NCBI GenBank assembly: GCA_963923455.1
Contig: CAWULT010000094.1
Span: 1 to 17,986, forward strand
Reading direction: 5' to 3'
Origin: CAWULT01 sp963923455
Lineage (GTDB): Bacteria; Acidobacteriota; Vicinamibacteria; Vicinamibacterales; UBA2999
DNA: 17,986 bases
Shown: piece after piece, positions 7,609-14,563 of the stretch
Layout of the letters: each line of letters begins with the position of its first letter
Numbering within the stretch: the stretch's first letter is position 1
Notes under the pieces: generated by a model
The model's input: the letters and a program-made list of their open reading frames with translations, nothing else
Databases searched by the model: none
Told to the model about the DNA's origin: nothing
Translations under genes and position numbers: made by a program

Positions 7609-8490
7609 TCAGCCGAGCCAGCCAGCGGCCAGCTGCTTGTTGTGCGCCGTGATCGCGTTGCGCAGCAGCATCGCCACCGTGACGGGCCCGACGCCGCCCG
7701 GCACCGGCGTCACCCAGCTCGCCACTTCCTTCACGGTGTCGGTGTCGACGTCGCCGACGATCATCGTCTGGCCGTCCGGGCCGGTCACCTGGTTGATGCC
7801 GATGTCGATCACTGCCGCACCCGGCTTGACCATGTCGGCGCTGAGGAACTTCGGCTTGCCCACGGCCACGAGCACGGCGTCGGCCCGCCGCGAATGCGCC
7901 GCCACCGAGCGCGTCATGTGGTGGCAGACGGTGACGGTGGCGCCCTCGCCCATCAGCATGAACGCCGCCGGCTTGCCGACGATCTCCGAGTGGCCGACCA
8001 TCACGACCTCGAGCCCGTGCAGGTTCAGCCCCGTGGCCTTGATCAGCTCCACCGACGCGGCCGCGGTGCACGGCGCCAGCGCCAGGTCGTTGTAGACGAT
8101 GTTGCCGATCGAGGCCGGGTTCATGCCCTCGATGTCCTTGAGCGGGTGGATCGCCGAGGCGAGCGACCGGCCGTGGATGTGCGCCGGCACGGGGCGCTGC
8201 AGGATGACGCCGAGGATGTCCGCGTCGTCGTTCATCGCGACGAGCCGCGCCTTGCACTCCTCCTGCGTCAGGGTGGACGGCCAGATCTGCTCCTCGAAGC
8301 GGAAGCCGACGCGCTTGGCGGCGCTCGCCTGCCCGCGGACGTAGACGGCCACGGCCTTGTGCTCGCCGATGCTGACCGAGACGATCCGGCCGACGGTATG
8401 GGTGGACGCCGCCTGGCGCACCCGGTCTGCCACGTCGCCGAGGATGCGGTCGCGGACGGCCCGGCCGTCGAGAAGTCTGTGGTCCTGCAT
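7609..8490 (-). CDS. folD: FolD, methylenetetrahydrofolate dehydrogenase, probably cyclohydrolase-impaired
   Basis: A 293-residue cytoplasmic protein of normal FolD length. The ATG at 8490 (MQDHRLLDGR) fits the family start; the frame is open further upstream but that part is not FolD-like. It interconverts 5,10-methylene- and 5,10-methenyl-tetrahydrofolate and in most bacteria also hydrolyses the latter. Recognised segments: DGRAV (8-12), AVYVRG (48-53), GVILQRPVP (94-102), AIHPLKDIEG (113-122), NIGNIVY-like region, APCTA, VVMVGHSEIVGKP (NADP site), VAVGKPKF, VIDIGIN, and TPVPGGVGPVTVAMLL near the C-terminus. By direct count, Tyr50 and Gln98 match the E. coli numbering, but the catalytic Lys54 is Gln and Asp121 is Glu. 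This suggests a dehydrogenase with lost or altered cyclohydrolase activity. It stands upstream of two secreted-family genes, separated by a hairpin, so it may be its own transcript. Confidence 0.9.
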   Translation of the reverse strand: MQDHRLLDGRAVRDRILGDVADRVRQAASTHTVGRIVSVSIGEHKAVAVYVRGQASAAKRVGFRFEEQIWPSTLTQEECKARLVAMNDDADILGVILQRPVPAHIHGRSLASAIHPLKDIEGMNPASIGNIVYNDLALAPCTAAASVELIKATGLNLHGLEVVMVGHSEIVGKPAAFMLMGEGATVTVCHHMTRSVAAHSRRADAVLVAVGKPKFLSADMVKPGAAVIDIGINQVTGPDGQTMIVGDVDTDTVKEVASWVTPVPGGVGPVTVAMLLRNAITAHNKQLAAGWLG

Positions 8491-8915
8491 GCGTCGCGTA
8501 TCAATCCGTCGGGTGCCCGGCTGCCGCCACCGCGTGAATGCTGTCGCAGCGTCGCCCCCCGAGCCACCAGTGTATCTGGAGTTGACCCTGCGGGCGGAGC
8601 GGGTCAGTTCTGGATCTGCCAGCGTGGACCACCGTCCAGCGCCGATGGCCCGTCCGATGCCGACGCTGTTCTGCTGGCTCGATGGGCCCGTGCTCCTGTC
8701 GCGCGTCGTTCGAGCCACGGAGCGTGAGTCATAGGGACTCGTGTCGAAGATCCCCCATCTGTCGCGGAGATTGCCGCAATCCGCCCGGACGCTGGCGAGG
8801 GTGCGAGGGGGAGGGCGGCGACTGCGGACGCATTGGGCGGGCGCGCATGTGGCACGTCGAGTGCACGTTGAACCATCCGTCCCTGGCGCCCAGCGCGCAA
8901 GGAAGGAGCGATGCC
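8491..8915. other. Divergent intergenic region between folD and the OB-fold gene
   Basis: 425 bases between two divergent starts. Frames across it translate to Arg/Ser/Pro-rich sequence that looks non-coding. I found a short inverted repeat GAGTC-n5-GACTC (8726-8740) and a GGAAGGAG Shine-Dalgarno (8901-8908) for the rightward gene. TTGACC at 8582 and TTGAAC near 8868 resemble -35 boxes, but neither has a good -10 partner. Promoters for both genes should lie here. Confidence 0.5.
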
Positions 8916-9380
8916 ATGACGTCGAAGCCAGAATTCTCGTGCCTGACTTTCTGCGCAGTCGTGCTGGCGGCCGTCGCGGTCGCGGCGCCCGCAGCCTTGG
9001 CTCAGGGGCGGCCGGCCAATGCGCCGCGATACGACCTGAAGACCGAGGTCACGCTCAACGGCTCGGTGGAGGCGGTCGAGCCGGTGACGCCCGCTGGCAG
9101 TGGCCGCGGGTGGCGGGGCTTGGGCGGCACCCATATCACGCTGCGGACCGAGTCGGCGGAGGCCGTGCAGGTGCACCTTGGCCCCACGGCTTACCTCGCC
9201 GAGCAGCAATTGGCGGTGCAGATGGGCGATCGGGTTCGTGTCGTCGGCTCCCGGATCACGCTGGACGGGGATTCCGTGGTCATCGCGCGGGAAGTGACGA
9301 AGGGCGGTCGCACGTGGACGCTGCGCGATGGCTCGGGCCTGCCGCTGTGGCGCGGCGGTCGCGGGCGGGGCCGCCAGTGA
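8916..9380 (+). CDS. Small exported OB-fold-like protein
   Basis: A 154-residue protein. The ATG at 8916 is chosen over longer in-frame starts because GGAAGGAG lies 7 bases upstream and a clear signal peptide follows (hydrophobic 10-28, cleavage near ALAQ at 27-30). The mature part alternates beta-strand-like segments with glycine turns: TEVTLNGSVEAVEP, THITLRTE, EAVQVHLGP, LAVQMGDRVRVVGSRITLDGDSVVIAREV, and TWTLRDGSGLPLW, ending in an Arg/Gly tail. The pattern G-D-x-V-x-V-x-G-S followed by a variant of the strand resembles small periplasmic OB-fold proteins that some databases loosely call DNA-binding. I assign no function. The gene is followed after 46 bases by the CNNM/CBS protein and may share its transcript. 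An envelope stress or ligand-binding role would be speculation. Confidence 0.65.
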   Translation: MTSKPEFSCLTFCAVVLAAVAVAAPAALAQGRPANAPRYDLKTEVTLNGSVEAVEPVTPAGSGRGWRGLGGTHITLRTESAEAVQVHLGPTAYLAEQQLAVQMGDRVRVVGSRITLDGDSVVIAREVTKGGRTWTLRDGSGLPLWRGGRGRGRQ

Positions 9381-9426
9381 GCTGACGGCGGCGCATCAGC
9401 GCACACGAATCGACAGCGGAGGGGGC

Positions 9427-10758
9427 ATGCCTGTCGAAGCGGGACTGATTCTCTTCTTGCTGCTCGTCAACGGCTACCTCGCGCTGGCGGAGATCGCGGT
9501 CGTCTCGTCGAGCCCCGCGCGGCTGGAGCAGCACGCCGGGCGTGGAGACCGTCGTGCGCGCGCCGCGTTGGAGCTGTCGCGGGCGCCCACCCGCTTTCTG
9601 TCGACCGTGCAGGTCGGCATCACGCTGGTGGGCGTGCTGTCGGGTGCCTTCGGCGGCGCCGCGGTGGCCGGGTCCCTGGAACTGCGCCTGCAGGACGTAC
9701 CGATCCTGGCGCCCCACGCCCACGGCGTTGCCGTGGCGATCGTGGTCGTCACGATCGCGTGGCTGTCGGTCGTGTTCGGGGAGCTGGTGCCGAAGCGCCT
9801 GGCGCTCAGCAACCCCGAGCGGTTCGCGGTGGCGGTCGCCAGGCCGATGACCGCGCTCTCTCGCCTGGCGGCGCCGGCCGTGGCCGTCCTGGAGCTGGCC
9901 TCGGAGGTGGTCTTCGTCGTGTTCCGGCTGCCTCGCGGGCACGAGCCGCGGGTCACCGAGGCCGATGTCACGGCGATGGTCGCCGCGGGCACCTCGGCCG
10001 GCGTCTTCGAGCCCGCCGAGCGGCGCATGGTGGAGCGCGTCTTCCGCTTCGCCGACGAGCCCGTGGCCGCACTGATGACCCCGAGGCGCGACATCGTCTG
10101 GCTGGACGTCAACGACGCGGCCGACGTGCAGACCGCGCTCATCCGGCAGCATCCCTTCTCGCGGTTTCCGGTCTGCGACGGAGGACTCGACCAGCTGCTC
10201 GGCATCGTGCAGGTCAGGGACCTGTGGCTGGCGTCGCAGCCACCGGATGCGACCGGGGCCGGCCGCCTCGACCTGATGCCGCTGCTGCGCGAGCCGTTGC
10301 TCGTCCCCGACAGCGCCACCGCCCTGCCGGTGCTCGAGGAACTGCAGCGCACCGGGCGACACGTCGCGATGGTCGTGGACGAGCACGGCGGCGTCGACGG
10401 GTTGCTGACGTTGAACAACCTGCTGGCCTTCGTCGCCACCGGGGCCGTGACGGGAGGGACGGCGCCCGAGCCCGCGATCGTCGCGCGCCCCGACGGCTCA
10501 TGGCTGGTGGACGGCGCACTGTCACTGGGTGACTTCTACGCCGGCCTCGGCGTCGAGGACCCCGAGGCGGGAAGGGCGCGCGCGTATCACACGGTTGCCG
10601 GCCTCGTGATGACGAGGGCCGGCCGGATTCCGGCCGTGGGTCAGCGCGTCACGATCGGGCCGCTGACGATCGAAGTGGCCGACATGGACGCGTTCCGCGT
10701 CGACAAGGTGCTGGTGACGCGCGAGCCGACGCGGGAAGGACTCGTTCGGCCCGGGTGA
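9427..10758 (+). CDS. CNNM/CBS/CorC-HlyC membrane protein (hemolysin-like, putative divalent-cation transporter)
   Basis: A 443-residue inner-membrane protein. The ATG at 9427 follows GGAGG with a 4-base gap, and the N-terminus starts directly with a membrane segment. Domains in order: a CNNM/DUF21 membrane domain (about residues 1-170, hydrophobic stretches near 4-25, 60-85, 100-120 and 145-165) with the family motif GELVPK at 118-123; a first CBS motif around 217-272 (MTPRRDIVWLD, FSRFPVCDG, GIVQVRDL); a second around 290-340 (VAMVVDEHGGVDGLLTLNNLL); and a CorC_HlyC domain around 355-435 (SWLVDGALSLGDF, TVAGLVM, IEVADMDAFRVDKV). Relatives are involved in Mg2+/Co2+ export or homeostasis; the hemolysin name is historical. 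All domains look intact. It is convergent with the MetF-like gene. Confidence 0.9.
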   Translation: MPVEAGLILFLLLVNGYLALAEIAVVSSSPARLEQHAGRGDRRARAALELSRAPTRFLSTVQVGITLVGVLSGAFGGAAVAGSLELRLQDVPILAPHAHGVAVAIVVVTIAWLSVVFGELVPKRLALSNPERFAVAVARPMTALSRLAAPAVAVLELASEVVFVVFRLPRGHEPRVTEADVTAMVAAGTSAGVFEPAERRMVERVFRFADEPVAALMTPRRDIVWLDVNDAADVQTALIRQHPFSRFPVCDGGLDQLLGIVQVRDLWLASQPPDATGAGRLDLMPLLREPLLVPDSATALPVLEELQRTGRHVAMVVDEHGGVDGLLTLNNLLAFVATGAVTGGTAPEPAIVARPDGSWLVDGALSLGDFYAGLGVEDPEAGRARAYHTVAGLVMTRAGRIPAVGQRVTIGPLTIEVADMDAFRVDKVLVTREPTREGLVRPG

Positions 10759-10819
10759 CGGTGAGGCCGTTCGGGGTAGGGTGCGGACCGCCATGCGGCA
10801 GCGCCGGTCACCTCGGTTC

Positions 10820-10843
10820 CAGCTCGCGGCAGCTCGTGGCAGC
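10820..10843. repeat. Short 10-base tandem repeat
   Basis: CAGCTCGCGG (10820-10829) and CAGCTCGTGG (10830-10839) are adjacent near-identical units followed by a partial third (CAGC). They lie in the 94-base gap between convergent genes. No function is evident. Confidence 0.5.
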
Positions 10844-10852
10844 CGGATCGCG

Positions 10853-11740
10853 TCAGTCGACGCGCAGGCCGCCGTTGTCGGTGATCTCGAACTCGCCCGC
10901 CGCAACCTTGTTGGCCCAGGCGGCGGTCTTCGCGAAGCCGCCGAACGGGAAGAAGTGGACGCCCGCGAGCGGGGAACCTGGGTCCTGCCCGGCGTGCCGC
11001 GCCAGGGCCACCACGATGTCGTCGGGCGCCGAGACGGTCAGCAGCTTCGTCAGGCTGGCGTAGCGGGTCGAGAAGGCCTGAATCGAGGGGCCGACGCCGC
11101 AGTCCATCGCGTACTTCAGCAGCGTCCTGGCCGTGGCCAGGCCGGGCAGGCCGGCCGTCACCGTCAGGCGGCCGATGTCCGGCGCGTGCGACCCCAGCCA
11201 CGCGATGACGGGGTCGGCGGAGAACGTGAACTGGGTGACGATCCGCACGTCGGCGCCGGTGCGTGCCGCGTAGGCGTTCTTGCGCCGCAGCGCCTCGCGC
11301 AGGACCGCATCGGGCACCTCGCGGTGTCCCTCGGGGTGACCCGCCACGCCGATCGTGCGGATGCCGTGCCGTTCGAGCAGCCCGGCCTCCAGTACCTCGA
11401 GGCCGCTCGTCAGCGCGCCCTCGGGCGTCGCGTTGTCGCCGGCCACGACGAGCGCCTGCGTGACGCCGGCTTCGCCGGCCAGACGCGCCAGGAAGGCGTC
11501 GAGCATCGCCATGTCGCGGAATCGGCGCGCGACGACGTGCGGCACGGGTTCCATGCCTTCGCGCCGCAGGCGCCCGGCCAGGGTCACGGTCTCCGCGACG
11601 TCGGTGCCAGGCACGTGCGCGATGAACAACCGCGTGCCCGGGGGCACGGCGTCGGCGAAGCGCCCCACGCGGGCCGCCTGCGGCACCGTCGTTTCGATCG
11701 AGTAGCCCCGGACGAACTGCTGGACCGCTGCCTTCGACAT
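10853..11740 (-). CDS. MetF-like methylenetetrahydrofolate reductase family protein
   Basis: A 295-residue TIM-barrel flavoprotein candidate of the MTHFR superfamily. It lacks the canonical E. coli MetF start; instead it resembles the short MetF-like variants with SIETT (14-18), where Glu16 takes the place of the MetF catalytic glutamate. Next come RLFIAHVPGTD (37-47), EPVPHVVARR (64-73, matching the P-H-x-x-x-R strand), ALVVAGD (96-102, Asp102 likely near the flavin), TIGVAGHPEGH (129-139), IVTQFTFSADPVIAW (167-181), GVGPSI and VHFFPFGG. MTHFR reduces methylene-THF to methyl-THF, but related variants serve methyl transfer or demethylation pathways, so the exact reaction is uncertain. The start has no clear Shine-Dalgarno. 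It is divergent from copy 5, 159 bases apart. It is the second folate-C1 gene in the window besides folD. Confidence 0.8.
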   Translation of the reverse strand: MSKAAVQQFVRGYSIETTVPQAARVGRFADAVPPGTRLFIAHVPGTDVAETVTLAGRLRREGMEPVPHVVARRFRDMAMLDAFLARLAGEAGVTQALVVAGDNATPEGALTSGLEVLEAGLLERHGIRTIGVAGHPEGHREVPDAVLREALRRKNAYAARTGADVRIVTQFTFSADPVIAWLGSHAPDIGRLTVTAGLPGLATARTLLKYAMDCGVGPSIQAFSTRYASLTKLLTVSAPDDIVVALARHAGQDPGSPLAGVHFFPFGGFAKTAAWANKVAAGEFEITDNGGLRVD

Positions 11741-11865
11741 GCTGGCGCCATGCTACCGCGCGCCGCCCGTGCCGTGATCGGGTCGATGCCGGGGCGTCGT
11801 CCCGCTCCAGGGGCGCGCCCGGGATTCCGCCGCTGCCGTGGCACGGCGTCATCCCCTTGAGGTGC

Positions 11866-11894
11866 TTGACACCCCCGTGGGACGCCTCAAGAAT
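11866..11894 (+). promoter_or_regulatory. Sigma-70-like promoter with leaderless spacing
   Basis: A perfect TTGACA (11866-11871), exactly 17 bases, then AAGAAT (11889-11894, four of six matches to TATAAT). The ATG of copy 5 begins at 11900, six bases after the -10 box, which is where transcription should start. No Shine-Dalgarno is present. Confidence 0.55.
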
Positions 11895-11899
11895 TCCGC

Positions 11900-12709
11900 A
11901 TGCCCATCCCGACCCGCCGCGAGAGGCGCCGCTCTTCCTGGACGAGGCCGGTGCTCGCCGCCGCGGCCGTGCTGCTCGCCGCGGTGCCTGCCGGCGCGCA
12001 GTGGCGCAACCTCCCGAACGAGGTACCGACCGGCACGGACGGCAAGCCGAACCTGTCGGCGCCGGCGCCACGTACGGCCTCGGGCCGCGTCGACCTGTCG
12101 GGGATCTACAGCTCCAGCTACAAGTACTTCCAGAACCTCGCCGCGGATCTCGGCCTCGAGAACGTGCCGATGACCGACGAGGCGCGCACGATCCACGCGG
12201 CGCGGTTCACCGGGCTGCTCGGGTACGAGGAGCCCGACTCGCGCTGCCTGCCGCAGGGCGTCCCGAAGATCGACATGGCGCCGGTGCCGTTCAAGATCGT
12301 GCAGTCGGACACGCTCGTCGTGATCGTCTACGAGGCCTTCAACCTCTGGCGCCAGGTGTTTCTCGACGGCCGCGAGTTCGCCGAGGACCTGAACCCGAGC
12401 TGGATGGGCTTCTCGAAGGGACGCTGGGAGGGCGACGCGCTCGTCGTCGAGACCCGTGGCCTCAACGGCAAGCAGTGGCTCGACCACGGCGGCCTGCCGG
12501 CCAGCGACAAGCTGACGGTGATCGAGCGCTTCCGCCGGCCCGCCTTCGGACAGCTCGAGATCGACATCACCATTACCGACCCGACCTACTACACGCGGCC
12601 CTGGACGGCCACGGTGAAGGCGCGCTACATGCCCAACACCGAGCTTTTCGAGTTCATCTGCAACGAGAACGAGCGGTCGTCGGCGCACATGGGGCCGCAC
12701 ATCAAGTAA
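11900..12709 (+). CDS. Secreted-family protein, complete (copy 5)
   Basis: A 269-residue exported protein. The n-region is strongly basic (residues 6-11), then a hydrophobic core (17-30) and cleavage near AGAQ (31-34). No other start keeps the signal peptide intact. It resembles copy 3 most: GKPNLSAPAPRTASGRVDLSGIY (48-70), Cys116 in RCLPQG, VIVYEAFNLWRQVFLDGREF, SWMGFSKGRWEGDALVVETRGLNGKQWLDHGGLP, VIERFRRPAFGQLEIDITITDP, YTRPWTATV and Cys254 in EFICNENERS. Only the two conserved cysteines are present. It is probably the first gene of an operon with the amidohydrolase 32 bases downstream, perhaps read as a leaderless mRNA. Function is unknown; its pairing with a secreted hydrolase suggests a periplasmic or extracellular role, which is inference. 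Confidence 0.8.
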   Translation: MPIPTRRERRRSSWTRPVLAAAAVLLAAVPAGAQWRNLPNEVPTGTDGKPNLSAPAPRTASGRVDLSGIYSSSYKYFQNLAADLGLENVPMTDEARTIHAARFTGLLGYEEPDSRCLPQGVPKIDMAPVPFKIVQSDTLVVIVYEAFNLWRQVFLDGREFAEDLNPSWMGFSKGRWEGDALVVETRGLNGKQWLDHGGLPASDKLTVIERFRRPAFGQLEIDITITDPTYYTRPWTATVKARYMPNTELFEFICNENERSSAHMGPHIK

Positions 12710-12741
12710 ACGCGTCCGGCAGAAGAGAGGAACGGGCACCG

Positions 12742-14106
12742 ATGCGAGTCCTGACCCCCGTCGTCATCGTCGCCGCCGTGCTGGTGCTGGCCGGCGGACT
12801 GGGGTCCGCCCCCGGCGCGCGCGCGGCCACGCAGTCGCCCACCCGCCCGCTGGCGCTCGTCGGCGGCGCCCTGATCGATGGCACGGGCGCCACGCCCGTG
12901 CGCGACAGCGTCGTGCTGATTCGTGGTGATCGGATCGAGCGCGTCGGCACGGTGTCGACACTGCCCGTGCCCCCCGAGTACCAGCAGATCTCGACGGAGG
13001 GGATGACGGTCCTGCCGGGGTTGTGGGACCTGCACGTCCATCTGATCTACAGCGGGCACCCGAACCCGGGGGCGTGGTTCAGGCATGCGGCCGACTTCGA
13101 GCGCGTGACAATTCCAGCCTCGGCCCAGCAGATGCTGCTGGCCGGGGTCACCAGCGTCCGGGACCTGGCCGCCCCCGCGGACGCGGTGCTGGCGGTGAGG
13201 CGGCGCATCGCCGACGGCACGCTGCCCGGCCCCACGATCTACGCGGCCGGCCCGGCCCTCGCGAAGATGGCGCCGGGCCAGCCCGCGCCGACGAGCCAGC
13301 TCCTGCCGATCGCGGACGCGGCCGACGCCCGCGCGAAGACGCGGCAGCTCATCGACGCCGGCGCGGACGTGATCAAGATGTTCTTCGCCGAGCGGATGTC
13401 GCCCGAGGAGCGCAGCGCCATCGTGTCCGAGGCGCACGCGCGCGGCCGGAAGGTGGCGGCGCACGGCCAGACCGACGCCGAGGTGCGGCTCGGGCTGGCG
13501 ATGGGCGTCGACGACTTCCAGCACATCGGCATCGATAGCCCCGAGTACGCGCCCGACATCATGGCGAGCCTCCGCGCGCGCGTGAAGCAGGGGCCGCCCG
13601 TGTACTGGACGCCGACCGTCGGCGCCAATGGGCTGCTGAACGCGGCGTACGTCGCCACCAAGCCCGAGATTCTCGACGACCCCGAGTCGTTCATCGGGCT
13701 GCCGGCGCCGCTCGTCGCGGAGGTCAAGCAGGGCTGGCGCGACTCCCAGCCGCGCCAACCGCGGGCCGACGCCGAGGCCATCGTGAAGCGGAAGGTCGCG
13801 CAGCTGCGCGAGGCCGGCGTGGAGCTGCTGTTCGGCAGCGACGAGGGCAGCGCCGGCGAGCCGGCGCGCCACGCGACGTGGATGGACGCCGATCTCTGGG
13901 TGCGGGTGCTCGGCTTCGACCCGATGTGGGTGCTGCGGCGGATGACCTCGGACGCAGCGAAGGTGATGGGGGTCGACCACGAGGTCGGATCCATCGGGGC
14001 CGGCAAGTTCGCGGACGTGATCGTCGTCGGAGGCGATCCCCTGCGGCACATCGACGTCCTCCGAGACCCGAAGGTGGTCATCCGCCACGGGCGGCGCTAC
14101 CGGTAG
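12742..14106 (+). CDS. Exported amidohydrolase (imidazolonepropionase/prolidase-like)
   Basis: A 454-residue metal-dependent hydrolase with a Sec signal peptide (hydrophobic 5-20, cleavage near ARA at 26-28). The start is supported by GAGAGG about 11 bases upstream. It has a beta-sandwich N-terminus (LVGGALIDGTG, VLIRGDRIERVG) and a TIM-barrel carrying the expected ligands: His98 and His100 (DLHVHL), Lys212 (DVIKMF, the bridging lysine), His241 (AAHGQT), His261 (FQHIG) and Asp367 (FGSDEG). The C-terminal VGSIGAGKFADVIVVGGDPL returns to the sandwich. The metal site therefore looks complete. Relatives remove residues from Xaa-Pro-type or N-acyl substrates, but substrate specificity cannot be read. 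It lies 32 bases after copy 5, same strand, probably one transcript, and is convergent with the DUF6152 gene. Confidence 0.9.
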   Translation: MRVLTPVVIVAAVLVLAGGLGSAPGARAATQSPTRPLALVGGALIDGTGATPVRDSVVLIRGDRIERVGTVSTLPVPPEYQQISTEGMTVLPGLWDLHVHLIYSGHPNPGAWFRHAADFERVTIPASAQQMLLAGVTSVRDLAAPADAVLAVRRRIADGTLPGPTIYAAGPALAKMAPGQPAPTSQLLPIADAADARAKTRQLIDAGADVIKMFFAERMSPEERSAIVSEAHARGRKVAAHGQTDAEVRLGLAMGVDDFQHIGIDSPEYAPDIMASLRARVKQGPPVYWTPTVGANGLLNAAYVATKPEILDDPESFIGLPAPLVAEVKQGWRDSQPRQPRADAEAIVKRKVAQLREAGVELLFGSDEGSAGEPARHATWMDADLWVRVLGFDPMWVLRRMTSDAAKVMGVDHEVGSIGAGKFADVIVVGGDPLRHIDVLRDPKVVIRHGRRYR

Positions 14107-14173
14107 CGGCACACGATGCCCGCCCGCCGGCACCTGCGCCCGCCTCGAGAGCGGCGCCGTCACCGCCGGACGG

Positions 14174-14560
14174 TCACGGCTGCTTCTCTCCGCCGCCCAT
14201 CGTCAGCACCGTGCCGTCGGCCGTCTTCGTACTGAGGAACATGCCGCCGTTCCTGCCGTCGCGCAGCGGGCGGTAGGTCACGGTGATCGTGTCGCCGACC
14301 TTGAGCGTGGTGCGGGTCCAGCCACGGCGGCTGAGATAGTTCGGACTCATGCCTTCGAAGCCGTAGGACTCGGTGCCGCCCTTGTCGTTCGGCACGTCCA
14401 TCCAGATCCAGATGTGCGGATTGGTCCAGTCGACGCGGCTCACCTTCCCGGTCGCCGTCTTCTGCGAGTCGAGGTCGAAGGCCGCGAACGAATGGTGGGC
14501 GAGGGCCGGTGCGGCGGCCAGCGCGACGAGGGCGAAAGTGGTCGCGAACGCGTGCCTCAC
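14174..14560 (-). CDS. DUF6152-type exported protein
   Basis: A 128-residue protein starting at GTG (14560), three bases after the stop of copy 6, with AAGGAG overlapping the end of that gene at good spacing. This arrangement indicates translational coupling. The signal peptide ends near residue 21 (ALA), so the mature protein begins HHSF. The family pattern is clear: HHSFAAFD (22-29), TGKVSRVDWTNPHIWIWMDV, YGFEGMSPNYLSRRGWTRTTLKVGDTITVTYRPLRDGR, then GGMFLSTKTADG. DUF6152 proteins are small beta-rich exported proteins of unknown function. Their occurrence with the secreted family in one operon is the only functional hint available here. Confidence 0.85.
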   Translation of the reverse strand: MRHAFATTFALVALAAAPALAHHSFAAFDLDSQKTATGKVSRVDWTNPHIWIWMDVPNDKGGTESYGFEGMSPNYLSRRGWTRTTLKVGDTITVTYRPLRDGRNGGMFLSTKTADGTVLTMGGGEKQP

Positions 14561-14563
14561 GGG

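Noticed and set aside
4779..7652. A 957-residue open frame on the plus strand
   Set aside because: It is antisense to the dehydrogenase and two secreted-family genes, all with clear motifs and signal peptides; its own composition is Arg/Val/Gly/His-rich.
11741..11780. Promoter for the MetF-like gene (TAGCAT on the minus strand at 11750-11755)
   Set aside because: The -10 match is only four of six and the matching -35 position (ATCACG) is poor.
12625..14163. A 512-residue open frame on the minus strand
   Set aside because: Antisense shadow of the amidohydrolase, which has all its metal ligands in the sense frame.
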